From the NCBI GenBank assembly GCA_017469845.1, contig JAFUFP010000050.1, positions 28,455 to 92,454 of the forward strand: a stretch of DNA of 64,000 bases, written 5' to 3'. The notes below the pieces were generated by a model, which made no database searches, was not told the DNA's origin, and saw nothing but the letters and a program-made list of their open reading frames with translations. How positions within the stretch are numbered: position 1 is the stretch's first letter; every line of letters starts with the position of its first letter. Positions 34,818 through 44,171 of the stretch are shown piece by piece. The position numbers and the translations under genes are program-made. The stretch comes from Bacteroidales bacterium (lineage in GTDB: Bacteria > Bacteroidota > Bacteroidia > Bacteroidales > UBA932).

Positions 34818-35765
34818 ATGGGATACAGCTACAACCCTTCATACGTCTCTTCCTTCCGGGAAGAAGATCCCCTGTTCTTCACTTCCGACACCCATTTCTC
34901 GGAGGAAGCCATCATCCGCCTGTGCGGAAGGCCTTTCCCGAATGCGGACGAGATGGACTCGAAGATGGTGGAGCTGTGGAACGCCACTGTCCCCGAGGAC
35001 GGCATCGTATTCCACCTGGGGGATTTCTGCGCCAAGGGCAAATCCAGGTGGGAGAAGATCCTCTCCCAGCTCAACGGGGAAATCCACCTCATCCTCGGAA
35101 ACCATGACCTCCGCAGGATCACTCCGGAAGTGGCGTCACTTTTCGCCTCGGTGAGCGAACAGAAGCAGATAAAGGTGGGAGAGCAGAGGATATACCTCAA
35201 CCACTACCCTTTCCTTTGTTACGGAGGATCATACAGGGACGTTTGGCAGCTTTTCGGCCATGTGCATACCGGACCCGGTCACACGGGCCTCGACGACAAC
35301 CGCCTCGGAATCCTTTTCCCGATGCAGTACGACGTGGGTGTGGACAACAACGGATACCGTCCCGTATCATTCGCGCAGGTGAAGGAAAAGATCCTCTCCC
35401 AGATGATAAGCCATGCCGAAAAGGACGTCACCCTCATGATGAAGACCCTCTCCCGCTTCACTCCGGACGCCTTCAGTGGAGAAAGTGCGGAAGAAGTGAG
35501 AGATTCCCTCACAAGGGCGATGAAGGAAGCCGCGATACCGACCGTCACTTCAAGGGAGGAAGTCTTCCGCTTCCTCTGCCCCCACCGCTACGACAGGATA
35601 TTCTCGAACACCGTATACAAAAAAAGGAGGGACCCCTTCGATATACGGATAAGGTCCCATTCCCTGAAAAATCTTTCCTGCTACAGTGCGGAAGTCTCGG
35701 ACGGAGTCACATCCTGCGGAGTGATTTCGTTCTCCGACGACTCTACGGAAGAGGCTAACGTTTGA
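34818..35765 (+). CDS. Calcineurin-like metallophosphoesterase with C-terminal extension
   Basis: 315 residues from the ATG at 34818. The metal-binding motifs are in order: FTSDTHF, HLGDFCAKG, ILGNHDLRR, LNHYPFLCYGG and LFGHVHTG, ending near residue 160. This matches small phosphoesterases of the YfcE/ligase-associated type that hydrolyse phosphodiesters or phosphomonoesters with two metals. The following 130 residues (FSGESAEEVRDSLTRAM, FLCPHRYDRIF) are not part of the fold and I do not recognise them. Its end overlaps the convergent DUF4954 gene by 11 bases. Confidence 0.83.
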   Translation: MGYSYNPSYVSSFREEDPLFFTSDTHFSEEAIIRLCGRPFPNADEMDSKMVELWNATVPEDGIVFHLGDFCAKGKSRWEKILSQLNGEIHLILGNHDLRRITPEVASLFASVSEQKQIKVGEQRIYLNHYPFLCYGGSYRDVWQLFGHVHTGPGHTGLDDNRLGILFPMQYDVGVDNNGYRPVSFAQVKEKILSQMISHAEKDVTLMMKTLSRFTPDAFSGESAEEVRDSLTRAMKEAAIPTVTSREEVFRFLCPHRYDRIFSNTVYKKRRDPFDIRIRSHSLKNLSCYSAEVSDGVTSCGVISFSDDSTEEANV

Positions 35766-37743
35766 GCCTTGAAATAAGGTCGTCGCCGAGGGCTGACTTC
35801 TTCTCGATGTGGTCTATGACCGCATTGACGAAAGTGTTGCTCTCGAAGTCTCCCCTCACCTGCTCGAAGTCGAGTTCCTTCTCTTCCTTCGCTCCGTCCA
35901 TTCCGAATCCGGTCATCGAAGAGAGGGAGAATTCCTTCTTGGCGTCTTCGTAGACCATGCGGTCAAGTCCGATGACGGCCTCTTTCCACTGGCCGACGAT
36001 ATCCGTGACCTGCTCGGCGGTGATGGCGGCGGGTTCGATGCCGAAGAACTCCCTTATCTTGTCATATGCCCAAGTCCACTCGTAGGTGTAGTAGTTCTTG
36101 TGCATGACCTTGAAGCATTCGTTGATCTGCTCGACGGAGGTTATCTCTCCGCTTTCGATGCCGTCCATCAGGGAAGAGACTTCGCTCTTGGGGGCGATCA
36201 GTCCGCTGATGTCGACCCAGTCGCCATGGCCTATGCCCGTATCGGGGACGAGCATTGCGCGGATCTCCTCGTCGGAAGCGCCGGCGGGAAGGTTCTCGAG
36301 CCTTTTGATGATAGAGTTCCCGAGGAACTTGCGTATTCCGGTCTCATAGAATCCGATTCCCTTGCGGAGAGAGGAGTTGCGGATCTTGGTGCTGTGGAAC
36401 GAGTAGATGTCCGACAGTTCTCCGGAAGCGTAAAGAAGGTTACGCAGGGTCTTGAGTCCCTTCATCATCTTCTGGATGGTGAACGGGGAAAGGAGGTTGT
36501 AGTTTATGTAGTCCATCACCTCGGGGTCCTTGCGGGCATCCCTCTTGGGCCACTTCTGGGCGTCACGGATGGTTCCCACGCTGCGGAGGTTGACTCCCGG
36601 AACGAGGTAGGTGGTGTTGTTCTGCTCGATAAGATACGAGAACGGGAGGTTCGTCGTATCGGAGTGGGTGACGTGCCTACCCATGACAAGGGAGAAGGCT
36701 CCGACCCTTGAAGGCCACAGTATGTATGAATCCGAAGCGGTCTTCGCTCCCCTTTCGAGGATTCCCTGATGGATGGGACCGAGCTTGTACATGTGATTGC
36801 TCTGGTTCGATCCCGAGCCGGCGTTCATGAACGAGAACATTCCGGCGATAAGTAGTGTGGACTTGTGATGGGTCACCGTGAAAGGACCGGCGAATATCGC
36901 GCAGGCCTCACCGTTCTCTCCCTGGCAGTTGCTGAAGAAAAGGGAATCCGATGCGGAGTATCCGTGTCCCAGGATACATGCCTGGCCGACGAAGCACCTG
37001 GTGAGCATCGCCCCGTCTTCGACCTTCGAACCGCTGCAGATGATGAAATCCGAAGCCTTGACTCCGCTTCCGACGAAGACCGGAGCGTAGACATTGCTCC
37101 TGATCGTTCCGTTGAAAAGGCGGCTGGCTCCGAAAAGTGAAGCGCAATCACCGATCTTCACACCCATTATGGAGCCGCAGTTGCGGATGGAAACGTCATT
37201 TCCGACGGTACCCCTTTCGGAAGAGTTTTCTTCGGCATATTTCGAGGCGATGTTGCGGAGCTTTCCGTGAAGACGGCTCCTGTGGCGGTAAAGCGCCATT
37301 ATATATGCGGTATGGGCACTGAGATTGTCAGTCATGACGACCTCCCTGCCGCCCGTTTCATTGAGGACCGACACCTCAACTCCGTTTCCGAAATAACACT
37401 TACCCTCAACCGCCATCACGTCGATATTGTCAACGATGCAGCGTGAGCCGAAATTATAATTGGAGATGTATTCACCGACTTTGCGGATGAGGCAACCGTC
37501 ACCGACGGAAACATTGTGGAGATAAGCGTGGCGGATTCCGCAGCGGATGCTTATCCCCTCACCCATCTTCACATCACCCTCGAATTTGCCGAGGCGGATA
37601 TCACCGGAGAAAGTCACGTCGCAGATTCTGCCGACGTATGATTCGTCTCCCCAATTCACGAGTACCTTGTTCCAGTCTTCACAAAGGCAGCCGTTCTTTT
37701 CAAGCGAAGAGATTTCGGCGGAGGAAAGATTTCTGAATTCCAT
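35755..37743 (-). CDS. DUF4954 family protein with left-handed beta-helix repeats
   Basis: 662 residues from the ATG at 37743 (an opening to 37794 runs through the promoter). The N-terminal 300 residues contain hexapeptide-type turns (VSVGDGCLIRKVGEYIS, GNDVSIRNCGSIMGVKIGDCASL, VGSGVKASDFIIC) typical of the sugar nucleotidyl/acyltransferase beta-helix. The rest is helical (VEQINECFKVMHKNYYTYEWTWAYDKI). DUF4954 is restricted to Bacteroidetes and relatives. A role in sugar-nucleotide or envelope metabolism is inferred from the helix only. Confidence 0.85.
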   Translation of the reverse strand: MEFRNLSSAEISSLEKNGCLCEDWNKVLVNWGDESYVGRICDVTFSGDIRLGKFEGDVKMGEGISIRCGIRHAYLHNVSVGDGCLIRKVGEYISNYNFGSRCIVDNIDVMAVEGKCYFGNGVEVSVLNETGGREVVMTDNLSAHTAYIMALYRHRSRLHGKLRNIASKYAEENSSERGTVGNDVSIRNCGSIMGVKIGDCASLFGASRLFNGTIRSNVYAPVFVGSGVKASDFIICSGSKVEDGAMLTRCFVGQACILGHGYSASDSLFFSNCQGENGEACAIFAGPFTVTHHKSTLLIAGMFSFMNAGSGSNQSNHMYKLGPIHQGILERGAKTASDSYILWPSRVGAFSLVMGRHVTHSDTTNLPFSYLIEQNNTTYLVPGVNLRSVGTIRDAQKWPKRDARKDPEVMDYINYNLLSPFTIQKMMKGLKTLRNLLYASGELSDIYSFHSTKIRNSSLRKGIGFYETGIRKFLGNSIIKRLENLPAGASDEEIRAMLVPDTGIGHGDWVDISGLIAPKSEVSSLMDGIESGEITSVEQINECFKVMHKNYYTYEWTWAYDKIREFFGIEPAAITAEQVTDIVGQWKEAVIGLDRMVYEDAKKEFSLSSMTGFGMDGAKEEKELDFEQVRGDFESNTFVNAVIDHIEKKSALGDDLISRLKR

Positions 37744-37791
37744 ACAAGTCCGTAATTCTATAAAAATGCACTTTTGAATAAATTTCGGGCG

Positions 37792-37822
37792 CAAAAATAA
37801 TACTTAACCTTTTATTCTCCAA
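37792..37822 (-). promoter_or_regulatory. Promoter for the DUF4954 gene
   Basis: Minus strand TTG (37820-37822), 20-base spacer, TATTTTTG (37792-37799). It lies about 45 bases before the ATG at 37743 and supports that start. Most of the remaining gap up to 38046 holds nothing I can identify apart from the next promoter. Confidence 0.72.
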
Positions 37823-37974
37823 AATCATGATAGTTCATATTTATGGTGAAAAGGAGGCACACCACTGATTTGACGCACCACAAAAAACAGTTCGGTATTT
37901 CTCCGAGCAAGGAGGAAGTCTGAAACATTTCCGGTCCGACATTCCCCCGACGTCCCGAATTTGAGGATTTTCAA

Positions 37975-37982
37975 TAACTTTG
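37975..37982 (+). promoter_or_regulatory. -7 promoter element for the deoxyribosyltransferase-like gene
   Basis: TAACTTTG matches TAnnTTTG and lies 65 bases before the ATG at 38047. A correctly spaced TTG is not clear. Confidence 0.45.
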
Positions 37983-38046
37983 CATACGGAACCTCCCCGA
38001 AAAGGGAAGCGCAAGGAAGAAGTTTGACAAAGAACGGGATACGATC

Positions 38047-38469
38047 ATGGCAAAAATATACGTGGCCAGTAGCTGGAGGAACGCCTTCCAGCCCGAAGTT
38101 GTCCTGAGGCTCAGAGCCGAAGGGCATGAAGTGTACGATTTCCGTAACCCTCCCCATGGAAGAGGAGGATTCAAATGGGCCGCGATAGACCCCGACTGGC
38201 AGAACTGGTCAACCGGGCAATACATCGGAGGACTCTCCCACCAGATCGCTGAGGACGGATTCAGAAGCGACTACGACGCCATGCTGTGGGCGGACACCTG
38301 TGTCCTTGTCCTTCCGTGCGGAAGGTCAGCGCACGCCGAAGCCGGATGGATGAAGGGAGCGGGGAAAAAGACCATCATTTATATCCCCGAAGCCCAGGAG
38401 CCGGAGCTCATGTACAAGCTCTTCGATGCTGTCGTGGACAATATGGAAGACCTTCTCGAAATGATTTGA
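38047..38469 (+). CDS. Nucleoside 2-deoxyribosyltransferase-like protein
   Basis: 140 residues. The start MAKIYVASSWRN and the middle DAMLWADTCVLVLPCGRSAHAEAGW fit the Rossmann-like nucleoside 2-deoxyribosyltransferase superfamily; in that family the Glu in the 'AEAG' segment forms the ribosyl intermediate and the Asp of 'DAMLWAD' helps bind sugar. Members move deoxyribose between bases or hydrolyse nucleoside monophosphates. Exact reaction unknown. Cytoplasmic. The sulfatase remnant follows 50 bases later. Confidence 0.8.
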   Translation: MAKIYVASSWRNAFQPEVVLRLRAEGHEVYDFRNPPHGRGGFKWAAIDPDWQNWSTGQYIGGLSHQIAEDGFRSDYDAMLWADTCVLVLPCGRSAHAEAGWMKGAGKKTIIYIPEAQEPELMYKLFDAVVDNMEDLLEMI

Positions 38470-38519
38470 CAAAAGTTGCCTGAAGACATTCCCTCGGACA
38501 TACTGACATAACACCACTT

Positions 38520-38738
38520 ATGAAATACAACAAACTCTTAGCAGGAGTAGGCAGCCTCGCTGCCATAGGATGCGCAGGAAGCACCTCTTCACAGGGGGAT
38601 GCTTTCCTGACCCTTGACAAGAATTCCAGGAAACCCGTCAACGTCGTCCTTTTCTATCTCGATGACAGCGGATTCGCGGACTTTTCATTCAATGGCGGGG
38701 AAGACGTGAGCCCGGAAGGGATCCGAACGTTCCGGTGA
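38520..38738 (+). pseudogene. Remnant of a sulfatase lipoprotein
   Basis: 72 residues: a signal peptide with lipobox (AAIGC), then KPVNVVLFYLDDSGFADFS, which matches the opening metal-binding Asp-Asp motif of the sulfatase family, and then a stop after SPEGIRTFR. A complete sulfatase has about 450-550 residues and a Cys/Ser-x-Pro-x-Arg motif, absent here. The sequence up to htpG does not resume the family, so this is a decayed or deletion-truncated gene. Confidence 0.68.
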
Positions 38739-38836
38739 ATACAGGAGCCAGACTTTAGGGCGCTCATTCCAGGTAGGCGGGACCTCTCATGGTCCATAAA
38801 CCACTGCAAGTTCTTCGCAGTAGTATAAGAATTAAT

Positions 38837-38871
38837 GAAGACGGGATGCTCATTGAAAGCACCCCGTCTTC
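38837..38871 (-). terminator. Terminator after htpG
   Basis: Perfect stem GAAGACGGG with CCCGTCTTC plus inner TGCT/AGCA pairing, in a 35-base hairpin between the sulfatase remnant and the end of htpG. The minus strand continues with a T-rich ATTAATTCTT. Confidence 0.7.
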
Positions 38872-38901
38872 GTATCTGTTGACCGGTTTTCAGTTACCGG
38901 A

Positions 38902-40905
38902 CTATTTCTTCAGGAAAGCGTCGGCGACAACTTTCTGGCTTCTTCTGATGAAGTCCGAAAGGGCTTTGCCCTTCAGCATTCCGTTGGCCAGAAGAGCGAG
39001 GTCAGTGACCTGATGGAGCATCTCGTTGCCGTCGGCATACGCCTCGACGTCCTTCTTGTGGGCGTTCTTCACGGCCTCACGTGCCTCACGTGCCTTTGTC
39101 TTCTCCTCATCGGAAGCATCCTTTGAAGCCTCCTCCGGAAGTTTACCCATGGGGGCGACATCACTCTTCATTCCGGCGAAGATCTTCGCGATGAGAGGAT
39201 TCTGCATATTGACGGTGATGTTGTAGGCCGTAGGCATCTCACCGTAGAAGTTGAGTCCTCCACCGAGGGCTGACATCTCACGGTAACGGCGCATGAATTC
39301 ACTCTGGGTGATGAGTATTGGAGCCGCATCGTCACCGAGGTTGTCCTCAGTCACGTAATACTCGCTTCCGGTAGGAAGGACTGCCTTGAAGAGGTCGGAA
39401 AGGTCGGTACGGTCCTCTTCGCTCATCTGGGGACGGATCTTCTCCTCCTTGGGGATGAGGTTGTCGATTGAATCGGCGTCAACCCTTGAGAACCTCGTGT
39501 CGGGGATCTTCTGCTCGAGAAGGTTCACATAGTGGGCATCGAGTTCACAGTCCATCAGAAGGACATCATAGCCCTTGTTCTTGGCATCCTCGATGAAAGA
39601 ATACTGGTTCTCCACGTCGGTGGCGTAGAGATATACGACCTTCTTGTCCTTGTCGGTCTGCTCACCTTCGATAGCCTTACGGTACTCCTCGAAGCTGAAA
39701 TACTTACCGTCCGTATTCTTCAGGAGCGCGAAGTTCTTCGCCCTTTCGAAGAATTTCTCATCGGAGAGCATGCCGTATTCGATGAAGAGTTTGAGGTTGT
39801 CCCACTTCTCCTCGAGTGCGGGCCTCTGTTCCTTGAAGATTTCCTCAAGACGGTCGGCGACCTTCTTGGTGATGTATGTGGAAATCTTCTTCACAGAAGC
39901 GTCGCTCTGGAGGTAGCTTCTGGAAACGTTCAGAGGGATGTCCGGGGAATCGATCACTCCGTGGAGGAGCGTCAGGAAATCGGGCACGATGTTGTCCACA
40001 TGGTCAGTGACGAACATCTGGTTGCAATAGAGCTGGATCTTGTTGCGTTCGATGGCGACCCTGTCCTTGAGGTTGGGGAAGTAGAGGATACCCGTGAGGG
40101 TGAAAGGATAGTCCACGTTGAGGTGGATCCAGAAAAGGGGCTCGTCATGCATCGGGTAGAGGGCCCTGTAGAACGAAAGGTAATCCTCATCCTTCAGTTC
40201 GGAAGGCTGACGGGTCCAGAGCGGCTCTATGCTGTTGATGACCTCATCCTCCTCGGTGTCGACGTACTTGCCGTCCTTCCATTCCTGCTTCTTTCCGAAG
40301 ACGATGGGGATGGGCATGAACTTGCAGTATTTGTCAAGAAGGCCTTTGATCCTGTCCTTCTGCGTGAATTCTTCTGAATCCTTGTCAAGATAAAGGGTGA
40401 TGACGGTACCCCTGTCGGCATGGTCGGAAGCCTCCATCTTGTATTCCGGACTTCCGTCGCAGGTCCACCTGACGGCTGTAGCGCCTTCCTTCCAGCTGAG
40501 GGTGTCGATGGTCACCTTCTTTGACACCATGAAAGCTGAGTAGAATCCCAGTCCGAAATGTCCGATTATGTTGGATATCTGATCTTTGTATTTCTCAAGG
40601 AATTCTCCGGCTGAAGAGAACGCTATCTGGTTGATATAGCGGTCAACCTCGTCTTCGGTCATACCTATACCACGGTCGGTGATCTTCAGCACACCGGCTT
40701 TGGAATCGAGGTCGATGGTGACTTTGATGTCGCCGAGTTCACCCTTGAAGTCTCCGCTGGAAGCGAGTGCCTTCATCTTCTGTGAAGCGTCGACCGCGTT
40801 GGCCACGAGTTCACGCAGGAAAATTTCATGATCCGAATACAGGAACTGTTTGATTACCGGGAAAATGTTCTCGGTGGTTACTCCGATTTTACCTTTATTT
40901 GCCAT
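38902..40905 (-). CDS. htpG: Molecular chaperone HtpG (Hsp90)
   Basis: 667 residues. The GHKL ATPase domain shows LRELVANAVDASQK, the DRGIGM motif and GHFGLGFYSAFMVS, followed by the Hsp90 middle domain (PLFWIHLNVDYPFTLTGILYFP, NKIQLYCNQMFV, SRSYLQSD) and the dimerisation region. HtpG assists folding of client proteins with ATP. It is monocistronic: a terminator for the upstream genes lies at 40947-40978 and another follows it. Confidence 0.96.
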   Translation of the reverse strand: MANKGKIGVTTENIFPVIKQFLYSDHEIFLRELVANAVDASQKMKALASSGDFKGELGDIKVTIDLDSKAGVLKITDRGIGMTEDEVDRYINQIAFSSAGEFLEKYKDQISNIIGHFGLGFYSAFMVSKKVTIDTLSWKEGATAVRWTCDGSPEYKMEASDHADRGTVITLYLDKDSEEFTQKDRIKGLLDKYCKFMPIPIVFGKKQEWKDGKYVDTEEDEVINSIEPLWTRQPSELKDEDYLSFYRALYPMHDEPLFWIHLNVDYPFTLTGILYFPNLKDRVAIERNKIQLYCNQMFVTDHVDNIVPDFLTLLHGVIDSPDIPLNVSRSYLQSDASVKKISTYITKKVADRLEEIFKEQRPALEEKWDNLKLFIEYGMLSDEKFFERAKNFALLKNTDGKYFSFEEYRKAIEGEQTDKDKKVVYLYATDVENQYSFIEDAKNKGYDVLLMDCELDAHYVNLLEQKIPDTRFSRVDADSIDNLIPKEEKIRPQMSEEDRTDLSDLFKAVLPTGSEYYVTEDNLGDDAAPILITQSEFMRRYREMSALGGGLNFYGEMPTAYNITVNMQNPLIAKIFAGMKSDVAPMGKLPEEASKDASDEEKTKAREAREAVKNAHKKDVEAYADGNEMLHQVTDLALLANGMLKGKALSDFIRRSQKVVADAFLKK

Positions 40906-40946
40906 AATGATTTTTGATTTGTCTTTCAGGAGCCGCGAACGGAAAC

Positions 40947-40978
40947 TAAAAAAGGGAGACCGTCGTTGGCCTCCCCCT
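40947..40978 (-). terminator. Terminator after the 41.0-42.5 kb gene pair
   Basis: On the minus strand GGGAGGCC pairs with GGTCTCCC around a short loop and runs into TTTTTT. It isolates htpG from the upstream genes. Confidence 0.8.
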
Positions 40979-41030
40979 ATGAGTCAAATTGCGTTCCAAG
41001 CGCGATATTTATGACAATGGTGACAAAATG

Positions 41031-41786
41031 TCACTCCCTGTAGAATGTTTCTTTCCTGCTGGAAGAATACTCCGCGAACGGGCTATCCGGGAAGAGCAGT
41101 TGCGCCCAATCCCTCTGGACGGGACCGTCGTAGAAAAGGATTTCGAAAAGTCCGTTGAAGAAGGTATCCATATTCACATACGAATATTGCACATCCCTTT
41201 CCCATTTGCATCCGAAGTCCTTCGCCGAGAAATGAGCTTTGATTTCATCCGAGGTGTAGTCACCGCTCAAGGTGGTCTTCAATTCGACACGAGAGACAGT
41301 CATAGGAGAAACCATCCTGACTTCCATGGAAAAAAGGGATAGCCTGTCACCCTCAAGGGCAAGAGTCCATGTGCTGTCGGCTTCGGCCCTTGTGATGGTC
41401 ATGCCCAGATCGGATCCCCAAACGGCACCCTTATCCCAGAGGGAACCGCCTTTGATGGTGAAACTGGTCCCGAAAACGGTGTGGACATCACCCTCCACGG
41501 TATATCCGTTCCTTATGAAATCATATTCCGCCGAAGCCTTCTCATCTTCCGGCAAAGAGAGATACCTGTCAAGAAGAAGAGCGTTCTTCATATATTCCAA
41601 CGGAAGACGCGCATACCGGTCAAAAAGCGAATGCGATGCCGATGACATCCTCCGCGAGGTATAATCACTATCACCGTAGTCGATGACACAGGATGAAACC
41701 GTCGCCGCCGACATAAGAAGGGCGAATGCCCCGAAAATCGAAGACAAACGGGAAGCGATTTTTCTCAATATGATTGAATTTCTCAT
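41031..41786 (-). CDS. Hypothetical lipoprotein
   Basis: 251 residues. Signal peptide with lipobox VSSC (Cys33) after a helical stretch. The body is mixed alpha/beta (MKNALLLDRYLSLPEDEKASAEYDFI, then beta-rich WTLALEGDRLSLFSMEVRMV). I do not recognise the family. It starts 11 bases after the outer membrane protein gene, so the two form an operon and probably work together in the envelope. Confidence 0.65.
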   Translation of the reverse strand: MRNSIILRKIASRLSSIFGAFALLMSAATVSSCVIDYGDSDYTSRRMSSASHSLFDRYARLPLEYMKNALLLDRYLSLPEDEKASAEYDFIRNGYTVEGDVHTVFGTSFTIKGGSLWDKGAVWGSDLGMTITRAEADSTWTLALEGDRLSLFSMEVRMVSPMTVSRVELKTTLSGDYTSDEIKAHFSAKDFGCKWERDVQYSYVNMDTFFNGLFEILFYDGPVQRDWAQLLFPDSPFAEYSSSRKETFYRE

Positions 41787-41797
41787 GATACTTCTGG

Positions 41798-42466
41798 TTA
41801 GAACCTGATACCCAATCCTGCCCTCATTCCCATGAACTCAGTTCCGCAGCCAAGTTCCGTGAAGCCGAAGAAACGCCTCCCCACGGAAATTCCGAAGGGA
41901 ACAACCTGGACATGGGGATATATCTCATAATCCATGAATCCCGCCTCGTCATCCTTGTAGAAGGAAAGTCCCGCGGCAAGGGATCCGTACATCTGGACGT
42001 AACGCTTGTTGAGGAAGGTGAACTTCACTTCCGGAGATATGGCCACGACGTGGCTCCACTTCGTATCCACGGCGGCACCGGTAGTGCCCTCATAAACATT
42101 CTGCCACATCTGGTTGTACATGAGGTATCCTGAAAGGGTGAACCATCCTTTGAAGCGGTAACCTGCCGCCAGATGGAAGTTTCCTCCGCTCATGACGTCT
42201 CCCCTGCTGTCACCATACAATCCGTAAAGGAGATCACCCCTGTTCATGGGATCACGGTCGATGTCATATTTGGCGAAAGGGAGTTGATCCGTCACGATAT
42301 TGCAGATGAAGGGATAGCCGGATATACCGGTGCGGAACTCCACCCTCGGTTCATGACGGAGATTGTTGTATGCGGAAACGTTCTGTCCAAAAAATAAGGT
42401 GGCCATGACCGAAAGCATGACCACCAAGGTATAATTGAAATAGGGTTTCATTGAAAGTAGTTTCAT
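41798..42466 (-). CDS. Outer membrane beta-barrel protein
   Basis: 222 residues from the ATG at 42466, followed by a signal peptide ending near VSA (ATG at 42451 is also possible; an opening to 42577 starts in an A-rich upstream region). The body shows alternating amphipathic strands ending in aromatic residues (FKGWFTLSGYLMYNQMW, YVQMYGSLAAGLSFY) and finishes with a terminal strand AGLGIRF, whose last phenylalanine is the usual signal for barrel assembly. Likely a small eight-stranded barrel. Specific function unknown. Confidence 0.68.
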   Translation of the reverse strand: MKLLSMKPYFNYTLVVMLSVMATLFFGQNVSAYNNLRHEPRVEFRTGISGYPFICNIVTDQLPFAKYDIDRDPMNRGDLLYGLYGDSRGDVMSGGNFHLAAGYRFKGWFTLSGYLMYNQMWQNVYEGTTGAAVDTKWSHVVAISPEVKFTFLNKRYVQMYGSLAAGLSFYKDDEAGFMDYEIYPHVQVVPFGISVGRRFFGFTELGCGTEFMGMRAGLGIRF

Positions 42467-42683
42467 CGCCGGCTTATAGCCGTAAAGTCGGCATAAGTAC
42501 AACACATAATCTGATATCAAGATGCAACGGATGGACGGAACGTTGCAAGAAAAATGAAAAAAAATGAATTTTTTCATACACGATGCCGAAGCGACGGCTC
42601 CCCTCGCATACCAAAATAGTCATAAAACATTGCAAAATCTTTTTATTTGCTTTCGTTGCCTTTCGTTTTCACATTCTTTTATT

Positions 42684-42691
42684 TAGGTTTG
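42684..42691 (+). promoter_or_regulatory. -7 promoter element for the DUF1593 gene
   Basis: TAGGTTTG fits TAnnTTTG and lies 21 bases before the ATG at 42713. It favours that start over an upstream TTG at 42647. Confidence 0.48.
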
Positions 42692-42712
42692 CGAAAACAA
42701 ACACCCGCAACA

Positions 42713-44137
42713 ATGAAAGCAATGATCAGAACTACTCTTTCCATCCTCGCAGGCGCCGCTCTTTTCGCCGCTTGCTCAAACGGAGGTATCGTCACGTCAG
42801 AAGACGAGGCCAGGGCCAGAATCGTCGTACTCACCGACGCGGAGATCGATGACCAGTGTTCAATGGTAAGGTTCCTTCTCTCAACGAACGAGTTCGAGAC
42901 CGAAGGAATCGTCACTACAAGTTCCCAATTCCATTGGGTGGGCCACAACTGGGCCGGAAACGATTGGCTCGCCCCCTATCTCAAAGCTTACAGGGAAGTG
43001 TATCCCAATCTCGTCTAGCATGACAAGAACTATCCCACTCCCGACTATCTGGAATCCGTATCCGTACTTGGTAACATCAATGCCGAGGCTGAGATGGAAG
43101 AGGAGACAGCAGGATCAAAACTGATCGTCAATCTTCTTCTTGACGAAACCGACAACCGTCCGATCTGGTTCCAGGCCTGGGGAGGACTCAATACACTGGC
43201 GAAGGCACTCAAGACCATCGAAGAGGAAAACTCCGACAAGATGGCCAAGGTCGCCGAAAAGATCCGCATCTATACGATCTGGGAGCAGGACAGTACCTAC
43301 CAGTCCTACATCAAGCCGGTATGGGGCAAATACAACATCCCCACTATCCTTTCCGACCAGTTCTGGTCAATGGCCTATTCCTGGAGGCAGCTGATGCCCG
43401 ACGACATAAAGCCCTACTTCGAGAAGGACTTCAACAATGAGAATATCGTAAACGGCCATGGAGCTCTCTGCAGCCTTTATCATACAAGAGGCGGAGACTT
43501 CATCTCCGAAGGAGACTCCCCTTCCTTCATCTACAATATAAGGACAGGACTCAATACAATGGAGCATCCCGAATGGGGAAGCTGGGGAGGAAGGTATGAC
43601 CTTTACAAGGACAACACCTACATCGACCCCGCACCCATTGATGATCCCGACTGGGTATTCAGCGGAAAGCGTTACAGCCCCATGACTTCTTGGCTCGGTC
43701 AGCACAGGGGAGTATCCCAGGAAGTGACCCTGAAGTTCTACTATCCTCTCACCCGTTGGGGTGATGCCCTTCAGAACGACTTCGCCGCAAGAGCTGACTG
43801 GTGCGTAATGCCCTACGAGGAAGCCAACCACGCTCCCAAGGTTGTCGTCAACAGTTCCGCCGCAAGGGAAGTCACTCCCGGACAGACCCTCAAGTTCTCG
43901 GCAAAGAAGTCTTCAGACCCTGACGGAGACTCTATCACCTACAAATGGTGGCAGTACACCGAGGCCGGAACAAGCAAGGCACAGTTGGCTATATCCGGTG
44001 CTGACTCGGAGACCTCATCGGTCACCGTTCCTTCGGATCTCAAGAGCGGAGAGACTCTGCACCTTATCTGCCAGGTAAGTGACAACGGCACTCCTTCACT
44101 CACAAGATACGCGAGGATAGTTCTGACCGCCAAATAG
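42713..44137 (+). pseudogene. DUF1593 (nucleoside hydrolase-like) lipoprotein gene interrupted by one amber codon
   Basis: Codons 1-101 encode a signal peptide with lipobox FAAC and the start of the hydrolase-like domain (RIVVLTDAEIDDQCSMVRFL). TAG follows at 43016-43018. The same frame then continues without a break to 44137 (HDKNYPTPDYLE, RPIWFQAWGGLNTLAKAL, RGGDFISEGDSPSF), ending in an immunoglobulin-like domain. Together this is a normal DUF1593 protein of 474 residues; family members are exported and linked to glycan use. The tail could start at ATG 43094 as a separate protein, but it would lack a signal peptide. A single substitution of AAG or CAG explains the break. Confidence 0.78.
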
Positions 44138-44171
44138 CAATCAACATCTACTAACTAACCACCCATATGAG

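Noticed and set aside
38739..38836. Continuation of the sulfatase in another frame
   Set aside because: No frame in these bases gives sulfatase-like residues before the htpG terminator.
43094..44137. A separate intact gene starting at 43094
   Set aside because: It would be the tail of a DUF1593 protein without signal peptide; the frame upstream is continuous and related apart from one TAG.
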